From positions 86,566,893 through 86,630,892 of the forward strand of contig CM077594.1 of NCBI GenBank assembly GCA_039654915.1: 64,000 bases of DNA, written 5' to 3'. The notes under the pieces were generated by a model that was not told the DNA's origin, searched no databases, and worked only from the letters and a program-made list of their open reading frames with translations. The DNA comes from Aquilaria yunnanensis. Lineage: Eukaryota; Streptophyta; Magnoliopsida; Malvales; Thymelaeaceae. The position numbers and the translations under genes are program-made. Of the stretch, positions 1-13,329 are shown in pieces (position 1 is the first letter of the stretch; each line of letters starts with the position of its first letter).

Positions 1-530
1 ATCCCACCAAGGACTACCACACCTACTCTGTCCTCTGGAACATGTACCTGCTTGTGTAAGTATCAAAACCCAGGACCAATGACCGAAGCATCTCACAAAG
101 TTAAGGCACTAACAGTGCAATTTTTCCCAGGTTCGCCGTTGATGATGTGCCGATCAGAGTGTTCAAGAACTGCAAAGACTTGGGGGTCAGATTTCCTTTC
201 AACCAGCCAATGAAGCTGTACTCGAGCCTGTGGAACGCCGACGACTGGGCGACGAGAGGTGGCCTGGAGAAGACGGACTGGTCCAAGGCTCCATTTATAG
301 CCTCCTACAGAGGGTTCCACATTGATGGGTGCGAAGTCTCGGTGCAGGCTAAGTTCTGCGAGACACAGGGCAAGCGTTGGTGGGATCAGAAGGAGTTCCA
401 GGACCTTGATGCTCTGCAGTACCGCCGGCTCAGATGGGTCCGCCAGAAGTATACTATCTACAACTACTGCACTGACCGGAAACGCTTCCCCACCGTTGCC
501 CCCGAGTGCAAGCGGGATCGGGACATCTAA
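1..530 (+). CDS. Xyloglucan endotransglucosylase/hydrolase, 3' part (exons 1-55 and 131-530)
   Basis: The enzyme cuts and rejoins xyloglucan in the cell wall; it is secreted. The window opens inside an exon reading [16 protein letters not shown], a hallmark of the GH16 XTH core. The donor after base 55 (GT|GTAAGT) joins the acceptor before base 131 (CCCAG|G), restoring the frame into [11 protein letters not shown]. The last exon holds the family's C-terminal extension (XET_C) with its conserved cysteines (DGCEV, AKFCE, YNYCTD, PECKR) and ends DRDI, as in the XTH6/XTH7-like subgroup. The catalytic HDEIDFEFLG motif and signal peptide lie in exons left of the window. The frame is clean and the stop is at 528-530. 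The next gene-like sequence, a GAPDH pseudogene, faces it on the other strand. Family assignment is firm; the exact paralogue is not. Confidence 0.95.
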
Positions 531-1577
531 GAACCTGAAAATACTTCCTTCTTATATTTACGTGAGTGCCATGATTACATGTTTGTTGTGTATCCAACTT
601 GAAATTCAGATTTCCTGGTCTGTATGAAAAACAAAAAAAGTGAAATTGAACTTCCCATTCAATTAAATGGTTATCAAGATCCTGCTTGAATGGACCAGGA
701 TCACCAACCATCACATAATCGCAAATTTAAATGCAACATGTGGTGACAATGCAATGAATGCATAGAAAGGAGGGTAATTTGCAGAACTTAGCTTAAGAGC
801 ATCTTCACAGTCCCACAGGCAACAAAGTGGCAAATGCACGTGACCAGGCGACAGTAACCAGGTATCAAAGCTGCGTCCACAACTGTCCATGAAGTCAAAA
901 TCAAGATTTGCTGGTGGAGCCAGCCAACTGAGGGCATTACCTGGGGAAGTGTTTACTTCAAATCTCTTATTTCTGAAATCTGCTGCCTGATGCCAAGAAG
1001 AAAATAATGGATATAAATTGCACATGCATTTGAAAAGTCATGTAGGAAGGAGAGGTAACAGAGGAAACATGTGCATATGAAAAGTGCTTACCTTCCACTT
1101 TAACATATTTTATCTTCAGCGCCTGACAAGAACATTAAGGAACAACACGTGAGTTGCATAAATAGAATCATACAGATTACAGACACACACACACAACACA
1201 CAAAACATTTGTGGTGCTCATTCCATCGTATCACCATTTTGGTAACTAAAAAAATGGCCGCAGCAACTATACAGTCCAGATGCAGATGTGAATTAAAAAA
1301 ACGCGGGAACAAAAAAAACATAAAGAGGAAAGGCCCAAAAAGGAGGTCCCAGTAGCCATATTCAAGATCCAGATGCGTTTGTGAATAAGTAGCAGTAACA
1401 TTCAAGAAACTAAAAATACTTGTACCCCTTTCAGCATTGAAAATTAACTGTTGAAATTGAGATTTTATTGCATAAAGAGGCCATAGAGCTCCAAATTACA
1501 ATTATCCAGTATGTGTGCTTGATAAATGAATAGATCCTAAAACCAAAAACAAGAAGCCAAAAATTGACTGTACGTAC
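531..1577. other. Intergenic DNA, nothing recognised
   Basis: This stretch holds the 3' flank of the XTH gene and the 3' flank of the opposing GAPDH pseudogene. It has a short CA-rich run near 1185-1200 and homopolymer A runs. I see no coding signal or RNA gene. Confidence 0.6.
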
Positions 1578-2974
<1,397 letters not shown>

Positions 2975-4873
2975 CTGCACCACAATCCACTCCATTTTTT
3001 CTGTACCCGACCGTCATTGTTGCTTCCCACCTGCAAAAAACCCATCAAGCTTAGACATGTTCATTAAGCCCATTCAGCCCAGTTGGATGGGCATAAAAAT
3101 GGGCCTCACCAGTCCTCCAGCCCAAAGCAACGTAATCCCAGCTCCTCTTCCCATATTCAAAACCTTTCTTTACCCGTTTACAACATTCATTTTAAATTAA
3201 GTTGATTTAATCCTAAGTGACTAATTTTTATTTTTATACCTTTTTTATATGAAATAAAATTTATTTGAAAGTCAATATTATAAAGATATAATAATCTATT
3301 TGAATATAAATTTTTATGATATTATTAAATTTTTATAATTTTTTTTTATTTTTAGACATTAAAAAAAAAATTCATAAAAACTTAATATCATTATAAAAAT
3401 TTTATTTTTAATATATTATTACACTTACATAATATTAAGTTTTAAAAGAAAGGCTTCCCAAGGGCCCTCGCAGCCCCATAAAGTCAAATAATCTCTTCTA
3501 CTAGCATGTTGAAACAACATAAACATAATACAGTTTTAAGCTCATCATTTTCTAGAAACAAACAAATAATAAGAAAGAAACAATAAATATGATTATTCGT
3601 TGTGAATGGACTTGAAGAAAGTTGCAGCAAACTAGAGATGGCAGACTGACAGGAGCACCAACTAAGCCTAGAAGCTAGCAATAAAGATGGGGATTCGAAA
3701 TATGGAAAGCCTCTCATTTAGTCTCAATTCTCATGTCAATCACTTCTTTCTATATACTAAAATATTAAAAATATAATTATTAATTACTAAAATATGAATA
3801 TTATAAAGATCTTGGGACGAGAATAGAGTATTTAATTTGGTGATCACATTTTACATATAACTTATTTTTTCTACAAAAACTATTTTCATTAACATTCTTA
3901 AAAACATATCTAGTAAATGTCAGATATAAACTTTCATATTTGTCAATTGAACTATCATCACATATAGAACTGCTAATGAAAATTATTGATAGTCATAGGA
4001 CTTCTACCAATACCAAAAAAGCTTTGGGACTTAAATGTTAAAGAGTACTAAATTTTAGGATTTGCACTTTTTTTGTTCCACTAATTTTACTAATTTAATA
4101 AATCTATAATATAAATACAAGACTACTTGTTTACTTTTCGTAAAAAGGAGAAAGAACAAAGAAAGCTTGCTTCTTTTTGTCATAAAAATCTTCAATTATT
4201 CTCTTTTTGAACGAGCAAGGCATAAGAACCTACCATTGGGTTATTTCCAAAAAACAAAAAAATAAAAAAAAAGGAAAAAGAACCTACCACTGAGAGGGAA
4301 CAAGTACTAGAAATGGCTGCTAATACCTAGTAGGCTGACGGGTAAAATATTTTCTAATACCTTTTTCATGAAATATTTCAAATTTAAATTTTGAAAAGGA
4401 TTAATATCTTCTCAACTCTTGGTGGAAAATTTTTTCCACCAACACTTTTATTTAGAAACTTCCGTTCTATACTTAATTTCTTTAAGTTAACGTTACTTCC
4501 ATAAGTGTTAGTAGGTCAAAATAGCTCGCATAAAAAGAAAAGAGACTTCAATTTATTGGATGTAACATTCTAAAGTTTGACGGTCAAATTGAAAACATAT
4601 AATAAAACCAAGAGTGAGAAATGATATTCCTATCCGTACTTGCTAGATGGAAGAACCACTCATGACTCACACAGCAAATGGATAGATTAACAGGTGTTTC
4701 AGCGTTTCCTATTTGTTCAGAGACCTAATTTCGCAATAGATGTTATCGTTCAAGGACTGTCTATGCGACTAAGCCTATCTACAAGATTTATTTATGGAGC
4801 ACGGATTTATTTACACTGGTGTAAGCACTTACAATTTTATTGTCATTCAATAATTTTTTATCCGTTACCAATA
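2975..4873. other. AT-rich intergenic DNA, no gene recognised
   Basis: The stretch 3180-3440 is extremely AT-rich with self-complementary runs and could be an old MITE, but no target duplication could be fixed. No reading frame here resembles a known protein. Confidence 0.5.
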
Positions 4874-5176
4874 TAATCAATCCGAACATTCTTGGATGCA
4901 CCGGGTGTATGTCCACTCGGTTAGGAAACGTGAATTTACGGTTAATGAGGCAGAATATGGAAACATGGTTCAGTTAGGAAGTCACGATTAGTTAGGAAAC
5001 GTGAAAGTTAGAAAAATCAATTTACCATTTATATAATATTCAAAATGAATATTTTTCATACCAGTTTGAATTGCAGCAATTCCCTCCTTGACGAAGCTCA
5101 AACCCCTTTTTTTGCATCCAAGAATTCTCGTTATTCAAGAATTAGATAATTTTTTTTGTCTGAAAGTTCATATAAA

Positions 5177-5930
5177 ATGGTGTTTGACCTAAACGAAAGC
5201 CCAGCAGTTGAAGAAGTGTATAGTGGTGCTGAGGCGGGGAAAGGCGAGGGGGAAGTAATTTGCGGTTGTGATGAAGAAAACAATTGCGGAGTAAACGTTC
5301 AATATTTCGAAAAGGGAAAAGAGGTCGCTGATGACTGTGTGAATTATGGAGAAGAATTATGAGGTTTTTATCTAATTTATATGCATATATGTGTTACACT
5401 GTAATTTCATAATGGCATTAAGGATGTTTTTTTTATGCAGCATTCGATGCTGAAGGAGATGAAGAAGTGGATGTCGATGGTGGTGATGAGGGAGTTGGAG
5501 TCGAGGAAGGTGAAACTGAATAGTGTTTAAATTCTCGCAATTTAGGATAGTGTGTTTGAATTCTGTGTGAAATTGTTTTCACATTTGTCTGCAATTTTGT
5601 ATGTAACTGTGTGGCATATGTATTAAACTGTAAATATTATGTATTAAAATGTGATATAGTTGTACGCTAATGGTTGTATGCATTATAAACCAGTATATTT
5701 TTTAATCTATTTTCAGATTATATTGTCGATTACTCTATGATAAAAGGAGATAATGGGTTCGAAGATGTATCTTTCGAAGGTGTTGGTTTTGAGAGTGTGG
5801 AAGCAGCATATTCATTTTTTAGTCGGTATACGATGAATAATGGTTTCAAGGCTCGTCGGAATAAGCTTCGTTGGAGGCAAAATCAAGTAATTTCTGTAGA
5901 GTACTGTATACCAACAGACACTTTAGCTCC
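5177..5930 (+). pseudogene. FAR1/FRS-type transposase-like N-terminal fragment
   Basis: A start ATG at 5177 opens a short acidic peptide (MVFDLNESPAVEEV) ending in a stop at 5362. A second piece after the acceptor at about 5440 is very acidic (DEEVDVDGGDEG). A third, after TTTTCAG near 5715, contains FESVEAAYSFFSRYTMNNGF followed by KARRNKLRW, the start of the FAR1 DNA-binding domain (WRKY-GCM1 zinc-finger class). Homology stops at about 5905, before the zinc ligands, and the frame then runs into unrelated sequence. The MULE-transposase and SWIM domains are absent. It is a truncated gene inside the Mutator-like element, so not functional. Confidence 0.7.
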
Positions 5931-5984
5931 CATTCATATCACCACCACACAAAAAACTGGTAAGACAAAATGAATTCAAAGGGT

Positions 5985-7095
5985 TCTCCATACAGTTGGT
6001 ATTGTGAATAGTCTATCTCCCCTGCTCCCTCCTCACTGGACTTACCACTTCCATCTTTCCTGGCCATTGTCAAGCTGTCATTATTTATAGAAAAAAAAAA
6101 TACCATTAATCACTATATCTCATGCACATGCTAAAATAGTAATCTATCATTCTGTATTAGTACATGTATACTATGCACATGCAAAAATACTAATGTATCA
6201 TTCTGTATTAGTTATGTATTAAACTGGTTATGTAATGTACAATGACAGAATTACACAAATGTGATAGCACACGGATAGGACTTTCACATATAATGAACCT
6301 TGCTAACATCTCAGATTCAGAACAATACATGATAATTTCAAAGAACACGATTCTTGAACCTTGCTAACATAACAAAGCATAACAATATTATATACAACAG
6401 CCAAGTTATTAAATTGAAAAGGTAATGTATCATTCTGTATTAGTTATGTATTAATCTGGTTATGTAATGTACCATGACAGAATTACACAACTGTGATAGC
6501 ACATTAAACATACACTAATCATAATAGAATTAATCACAACTGTAAAAGTAATGTATCATTTTGGTTATCCACTGTATTAATCTGTATGTGTACTGTGCAT
6601 ATCCACCCACTACTCATAATGGAAAATAGGACAATAAATTCCCAATGCATTGAACTGGAATACAAATGAATTAACGCGTAAGCCATTCAGTTTCCCATAA
6701 TACATGTATCACTACTGATAACCATTTTAACAGTATTCCCTAACAATGCCAGTGTATTATTCAGGTAGATCCATGTATTAAACTGGAATGAAAACATATT
6801 TATCAGGAAATGCAACCTATCATTCTGGGATTCGAATGTATTAATCTGTATATGCAAAAGGAAACCTCACAATCACATACATTACCCAACAACACCACCG
6901 TACTACCACCGTTCATGAACCTTGATAACATAAAAACACATCACAATATTATATAGAACATTCAATTTATAATACATGGAAGCTTTTGTATTAAACTGAA
7001 AATGTAATGTATCATTCTGGATATCGAATGTATTAATCTGATGATGCACTGTACCATTCCACACACTGACTGTTCTAAATTGTGATAGCACATCA
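5985..7095. repeat. Degenerate internal direct repeats of the Mutator-like element
   Basis: A phrase close to AATGTATCATTCTG followed by TATTAATCTG recurs at about 6190, 6425, 6550, 6815 and 7005. It is often followed by a shared tract containing AATTACACAA and TGTGATAGCACA. The phrase GAACCTTGCTAACAT occurs at about 6296 and 6356. Spacing is irregular. No coding sequence is seen here. Confidence 0.6.
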
Positions 7096-7799
7096 AACAA
7101 CACTACTCATAATGGAAAACCCAACAATTAGATTCAGATTCAGCCAATGTAACAGAACCGCATCTGTTTCTCCTTCATCGTCTTTCAGATCGATTCATAT
7201 CCCACTCAGTCTCATACATGTCAGATTTAGATCATCATAAACACAAATTTTAGTCATGGTGTTCGTCCTTCCTATCTAACATCTCAGATTCAGAACAATA
7301 CATACTAATTTCAAAGAAATCACAAATTTACAGTTTCTCGCTATTTAACAACTCTCAGTAGTTGACCCACCCTCACAACACAAAAATCATGCCAGAATTT
7401 CATAAAATAAAATTCTAATCTAACCTTCACAAAATCGCAATCCCTGTCGTCCCTATCGCGAGTCGCGTTCCCTATCCCGATGCCTCCCCACTTGCGCAAC
7501 GCCCTCGTAGATGACGGAGATGGCCGGCGTACTTAAGTCTCCAGTGCCTTCTCGCAGCGTCTTCTCCAATTTCCTAACTTTCGGTGCGGCGACAGTTGCG
7601 TTCAAGGAGGTCGGTTTAGGGTTGTGTAACTGGTGGGAGGTTTTTGTATGGAACTCGGAATCCGAAGAGGTAACTGCCTCATTTGATTCCCTGTTTCTCG
7701 CGCGTTCCCCTTTTTTTAAAATTTCACTGACGGCAGGCGGGTAACGTCGTTACCTGGTGTATATACACCAGGTGTATATTCTCTATTCTCTAATCAATC

Positions 7800-8570
7800 T
7801 AACCCTCAAATTTAATATTCCAATCATGATGAAGATCATACATACAAACTTTAAACTTGATCTAGTTTGTAAGTTTTTACTATTATTTATCCAGTAAAAT
7901 TCAAACTTTTGAAATTTATTAATAAAAATTCGTTTATCAGAAAAAAATGTTAAAAATTTTCAATTGATCTAAAAATTGGCATATATGATTTAGATGAATA
8001 ACATTTTAAATCCAACAGTCGATTATTTTAATTTTGATTCTACCCAAAAATTTTAGTTTCGTCAATGATTGAGTTTATGTTTTTTTTTTTGGATTTCATT
8101 TTAGTTTTCCTATTTATTTGAGATTTGGTTTTCCTATTTGTTTAGGATTTGATTTTCCTATTTTATTATAGTTTGGGTTTATATGTGTCCTATAAAAAGA
8201 CATATTGTAGTAGGGTTTGAGTATAAGAGACAAGCCAATGTGGTGAAGAGGTAAGATGTGAGAGTTCCAGGAGGGAGGAGAGGTCAAGAGGCTGGAGAAA
8301 GCTAAGGTGAGAAGTCTTTTGTGATTCTCATATCATATAATTGTGTGAGGGCAATATATTGAGGTTATCAATTATATATACGGGATCTATAGGCCAACGT
8401 GAGTACTAAGGCCATACATCACCTGTAATCTTTATATTTTGTTCAAGTAGATTTCTCTAATCTGTGGATGTATGTTAGTTAAGAGTCAAACTGTGTTAAA
8501 TTTGTGTGTGCTTATTTGATTATATTTGTTGTCCACTGCGTGTGATAGATGATTTGGAAAATTTTCCCAA
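7800..8570. other. Possible LTR remnant; rest AT-rich
   Basis: About 8090-8180 has three repeats of a GATTTGGTTTTCCTATTT-like phrase. A TATA-like CTATAAAAAGAC follows near 8190 and a G/A-rich leader after it. This resembles the promoter and R region of a plant Copia-type LTR. No matching second LTR, PBS or target duplication was found. Confidence 0.3.
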
Positions 8571-9083
8571 TAGAATGCAATGGCCGTGCAAAATCTGGAC
8601 CACGCAAAAATTGTCGATCTGCTTTCTCTGAGCTACAACTCTAGCTCGATTTCTGTAACCCTTTCGTTTAGCTGGCTTTTGCTTTGTTTTTTCTTTTATA
8701 TCTTTTGTAGAATATTTTCTGAAAATTGATTGGGTTTGTGATTCTTTGACTTCAAATGCTTAATTTCTTGTTTTTTTACTTTGAAATAGAAATGGAGTTT
8801 CTTTTTTGTAAGCATCTAGCATTTCTAGATTTAATCACTAATTGCTTTTTATTTTTGTTGTTAATTTAGCTAGGTTAGAGCTTTAAGGGTTCGGCCATGG
8901 TGGATTTCTAAGGATTGAGAGGAAGGTTTCGAGTAGGCTGCAACAGGAAGGAGACCAAATTGGATGAACCTGCCTTCACCAATTTGTGGCTCAACTTGCA
9001 CATGCCACGCACCTAGTGCACTAATTGTACTCTCACATACATCAGGGCCTTTCTTGACACCACCTTAGGACATGGCGCGCTCC
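8571..9083. other. Non-coding, nothing recognised
   Basis: T-rich sequence with no convincing coding frame or repeat. Confidence 0.5.
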
Positions 9084-9710
9084 CAACAATATAAGATATA
9101 TGCTGACAAATTTTTAAGAATTGATTTTTCACTATTACTTCATCCCGATTATCCTCAATTACTTTTACCGTTATTTCTCCTCTACAAAATTCCTTCACCA
9201 CTATTGATAGGGCACCATTTGGTTCATCCGACACATTATGGCAGATAGCTTTGGATGACCCATCTTTTAAATTGCTGGCTACGAGAAGATCAAGGTAATA
9301 TATAGTTGATTTCTTGGTAGGAAGCTAATATATTGTTTTGGAAAAATTTCACCGTTACTTCATCGTTACTTTGACAATATAAAATATATGCTGATAGATT
9401 TTTAAGAATTGATTTTTCGCCATTATTTCACCAAACTATCCTCAATCACTTTCACCGTTATTTATCTTTTACAAAATTCTTACACCATTGTTGACAGAGG
9501 CACCATTTGGTTCATTTGATATTTTATAACAAATAGATTTGGGTGGTCCATTTTCAAATTATCCTGAATCACTTTTACCGTACGTTATTCTAAAATTCCT
9601 TCACCACTATTGATAGGAGCACCATTTTGTTCATTTGATATTTTATAGCAGGCAGATCTATGTGGTCCATTTTTCAAAATGGTGGCTATGAGAAGATCAA
9701 GCCGGGTGCA
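9084..9710. repeat. Imperfect tandem direct repeats, about three units
   Basis: The phrase ATCCTCAATTACTTTTACCG and close variants start at 9151, 9438 and 9561. Each is followed by a shared tract ending near CACCATTTGGTTCATTTGAT. The first two units are about 287 bp apart and also share an upstream segment starting CAATATAAGATATATGCTG (9084 and 9373). The third unit is shortened to about 123 bp. No coding content. Confidence 0.65.
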
Positions 9711-11622
9711 GAAAGACGACTAAGACTTAGATAATGAAGCGTTTACGAATAATAGATCGGGATAATCGTATATTATTTTTTTATTTATCTTGTTCGTTAT
9801 CTGGTATTTTTTCCAATTACTTATGAGTTTTTTCTCCAGGATTATCCTGGTTTATCTGGAATGTTTCTGCTCAATCTAATTCTCTTCCCTTTATTCAATG
9901 TCTTGGATTCAGGCTTTTTCTTTTTCTTCTTTTTTTTCTTCTTCTTCTTCTCCCTATGTATGTATGTATTTATTTTGGGAGCCTATTTTAATTGACATAA
10001 TGTTATTGGGCAATGATACATTACAGTCCTATGAAATTTTTATTTTGTATGTTTTAAAGATTTGAATTATGACATTTTGTCTTTTAGATTATAATTCTAA
10101 CTAAATTATATTTATGTTGTTGAATTTTCCTTTAAAGATTATTGATTTTTCATCATTTTCATCTTTAGTGACAAACTTAGAAGTTATGTCATGAAAGATA
10201 CAAATACAAGATAGGGACACAGAAATGAGTTAATGAAAGACAAGGAAAAATAAAAACAAAATCTATGTTACATAATACTATAAGTTAAAATTTTAATTAT
10301 ATTTGATAATATCTTACTTTTTCATTTTTTACATCTTCTAAGTGTATCATTTTCATTATGTAAAAAAAAATTCTTATTATTGTAATTACACTATTTAGTT
10401 GGTTTAACCTATGATAAACTTAATTGTGTAAAGCCATAGATCTATAATGGTTATGTTGTCATCGTAAAAGACATTTTTCTTGTATATTTTTTTATTTACT
10501 AATGAATATCAAGATTTTATAATTTTGGTACCGAAAACGTCCATCTTAATACTTTTGGGAACAAATTTTTCAATATTCCTTTGTCTTCCTCGCAATCTCT
10601 CACACATTAACATATTTAAAATAAATTTTTATAACATATTTTCTCACATAAGTTCGCACATTAACATCACACAAAAAGGGAAGCTATTCAAAATCATGTG
10701 CATATATTACAATTAGTAAGGAAACATTAATTGTGGCAACAATATCATAACCTTTAATATTTATTCTAAAACCTCAATACCACTTTTCTGTTATAGAAAT
10801 TTAATAGGAAAAGATATTTTACATAACAAGACTAATTTTTTTATGAGGAAACATTTTATTATCTAAAATAAAAAGACCACATCAATTAGCACCTATTTTC
10901 ATAAAAAGAAAAAAAATTAATTTTTCAAATAATTATAAATTTGAATCACTTTCTAAACGTGAATTTGAATGATGTAACTATTCCAGGGGCAAAGTATAGG
11001 TTTTCTAAAATAGAGGGGTACAAGTATAGGTTAGGCCAAATGTCAGGGGGGTTTTTGTAACTTTCCCTTATTCTAAAGTTCAGGGTCTAGTGCAATCCGA
11101 GTTCTAATTTGATGACCAACTTAAATGAGTTGTAAAAGTTTGAGTGCTCTTCAAAGAGTCAAGTCAATGAGTTGGAGTAAAACATGCCTAGTTGCATAAG
11201 ATTATTGATTATTGGCCTACAACAGAGCTGTAGATACTAGTATTTTTAACTTGTATATGTACCTGGTCAGTCTGATAGGTGGTTACTTCTAAACCTTTTT
11301 ACCTTGGACCTAATTCAGAAAGTGAAGCTTCATTGTTGCTGAATTTAATGTTTTCATTTTCATATTGGGTTTGGAAAATGTAGTATCAATATTTATTTTG
11401 TTTTTGAAATTGAGAGGGTAATTTGTAGTTACATTGATGAACATATAATAAGAGTTGATTGTTTTTGTCCTTAGATTCTTAGAGAAGCCTCTACTAGTCT
11501 TCAAATCTACCTATACTTGCAAACTTTGATTGACTGAGACTTTTCACTTGCATATTTTATTTGGCACCAGCTTATGATTTATATTTTAGATTAGGACTGG
11601 CTAGTTGAAACTTGTTTTGCAG
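9711..11622. other. AT-rich intergenic DNA with one MITE-like end
   Basis: Nothing coding is seen. Bases 10985-11068 closely resemble the inner terminal repeat of the 458-bp MITE family found at 20919-21376, ending in AACTTTCCC, but the opposite end is not recognisable. Bases 11300-11620 match the intron before the last exon of the convergent gene pair at 37506-45796 and form the intron of the next feature. Confidence 0.5.
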
Positions 11623-12033
11623 AATTCTACTAAGTGGGCGTTGTTGAAGGATCTATTTTGGACATACGATAGGTACAGTGAAAAACTTGATTTTCCCATC
11701 AGTTGCTTTGGTACCCCTACGGCGCTGGCTAATTGTTTCAAGGATGTGTCTAGTGAGAACAGTGTGTCTAGTCATCCCGGCAAGACCTTCAGTGGGTGCA
11801 ATGGTAAGAGCTATAAGAGGCAACGTGGAGAAGGTATATCCTTAGGCCTTTCTACAGTTGTGCAGTGCCTTACCCACTTTTTTCGAGAGTGTATCATTAC
11901 TGCTAGTCACATGGTTGACGCTATGAAGAGGGTGCACAGAAATGAAATGTTTGTTAAGGCTCTATTGGAGCTAGAGAGTTTACAAGAGTGAGCAAACTTT
12001 CTTAAGAGCTTAGCTAAAGGTTGCTCCGATTAG
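11623..12033 (+). pseudogene. Diverged third copy of the unidentified C-terminal exon
   Basis: The exon follows the acceptor TTTTGCAG and reads LLKDLFWTYDRYSEKLDFP, then a Ser/Arg-rich linker, then VVQCLTHFFRE and MKRVHRNEMFVKALLELE. It aligns end to end with the exons at 40964-41368 and 41955-42359, including the upstream intron. A TGA at 11989-11991 interrupts the last 14 codons, which otherwise continue (ANFLKSLAKGCSD) to a second stop at 12033. The matching first exon is not seen upstream. It lacks the satellite block that fills the intron of the other two copies, so it shows the uninserted state. I do not recognise the family with confidence; a Myb/SANT-like plant protein tail is one possibility. 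Confidence 0.6.
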
Positions 12034-13329
12034 GATCCGTTTGTATTTGCTTGTGCGCTTCGGTCACTGTAAAAGAAAATTTTTTAAATCCTTACCACAT
12101 GGAGGATTGCCTCTATTTTATACTTTTATTCATGGCCAAAAGGCACATACGGTCCCTTAACTTTGCCAACTTTAATGAGTTAGTCCCTCAACTTTGAATG
12201 GTAGGCCAGACAGTGTTAGAATTTTTGCTAATATGGTATAGGGCATCTCCATTTTCATTTTTTCTTCCTCTCTTGACACCGTTGCTGTCTTTCGGACCTC
12301 ACCCCTCGCTGATTCATTGATTTTATATTGTGGAATAAGCGATGCATTCATATCTCGTCCCTTGCTGCTCGTCCTTAGCCACTTGAATAGCCATTTCACC
12401 GGGGAGTTGGACCCGATGCGAACTCCAGGAGTTGGAGTCTATGGAAGAGCTGGAAGTGGGAGCGTCGGGCTCAAATTCACGAATGGAGGAGAGAATGTGG
12501 GTTACAAATTCGAGACAAAAATAGATCAGTTGAAGGAGAGAACGTGGGTCACATCTCCTTCAAATCCGCCGAATCCGTCGCATCTCCGTCGATTTCATTG
12601 ATTCGCTCGCTAGGAGTGGCAGTGTCAAGGTTTATTTCATTAATTCGCTAGTAGTTGGAGTCGACTTGCATCGTCGTCAAACAGTCGCTAGAACAACCAG
12701 GTCACTCACTCCAAACCGCTGTTTTTAAGCCACTCGAACAAACAGCGTTAAGTCATAAGGTTTCCGTTAGTCATAGATAGATGCCTGCATATGATAGATT
12801 TCGCCCACTGGGCGGCCATCCCTAAGATTTACAGGTAATGAGGTTATTGAAATTCATATCCCACTAGGCCTTTTAAAAAACAACATAAACACAAATCCAC
12901 GAGTTAATGAGTCTAAAGGCCAAAGTATAGGTTAGTGTTAGGAGTGTTAATTTACCCATGATAGATACCTCTACCCGCCAGATGGGTGAGATTTAGGCAT
13001 AGTGGTACCAAAATCAGCTCATTGTGGTACCTTTGGGTCATAGTGGTAGAAATTGAGGTTGTTCTAGTAAACGATTATGGTTAACATTAACCCACTTGCT
13101 TTTGTGGGTGTATATAACGATTAAGGTTAACAATAACCCAGTTATTGCGTTTGCTTGATTTTATGTTTTCCAATGAAACATGAAATTGTTGGACAACTAA
13201 GATCCTTATATTTCAAAGCAGTGTTATTTTGAATAACAGAACTTACTTGTTCGGCCAATAAGGCTTTCTTTTTTCACATTCAGTTTTCTTTTAACAGTGC
13301 ACAAGTCCTTTAAAAATTTGGCACAACAA
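12034..13329. other. Intergenic DNA with repeat fragments
   Basis: Bases 12130-12250 resemble one end of a common low-copy MITE (TCCCTCAACTTTG type). Bases 12718-12830 contain AAGCCACTCGAACAAACA and following sequence matching 46652-46760 and, inverted, 20790-20910, so this is a third copy of that arm segment. A 94-codon open frame at 12317-12601 has no recognisable features. Nothing else is seen. Confidence 0.45.

Larger units (their letters stand above)
4883..7790 (+). mobile_element. Non-autonomous Mutator-like element carrying a FAR1 fragment
   Basis: A 9-bp direct repeat, TAATCAATC, lies at 4874-4882 and 7791-7799. Just inside it are imperfect inverted ends: ATGCACCGGGTGTATGTCCAC near 4895 pairs with the complement of the CACCAGGTGTAT region near 7755-7785. 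A 9-bp duplication is the Mutator superfamily signature, and FAR1/FRS proteins are domesticated relatives of Mutator-type transposases. The interior holds FAR1 exons near the left end, then about 1.1 kb of degenerate repeats. A GC-richer stretch (7440-7740) resembles a 5' leader. No complete transposase is present. The pairing of the ends is by eye. Confidence 0.68.

Noticed and set aside
7800..8570. Complete Copia LTR
   Set aside because: The TATA-like box and leader fit, but no paired LTR, primer site or target duplication was found, so it is kept only as a weak call.
10766..11077. A MITE bounded by TTATTCTAA repeats
   Set aside because: The right end matches a known MITE family, but the sequence after the left TTATTCTAA does not begin with the expected GGGAAA terminus, so the match is probably chance.
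12317..12601. 94-codon plus-strand frame
   Set aside because: Low-complexity composition, no homology recognised and no splice or flank support.
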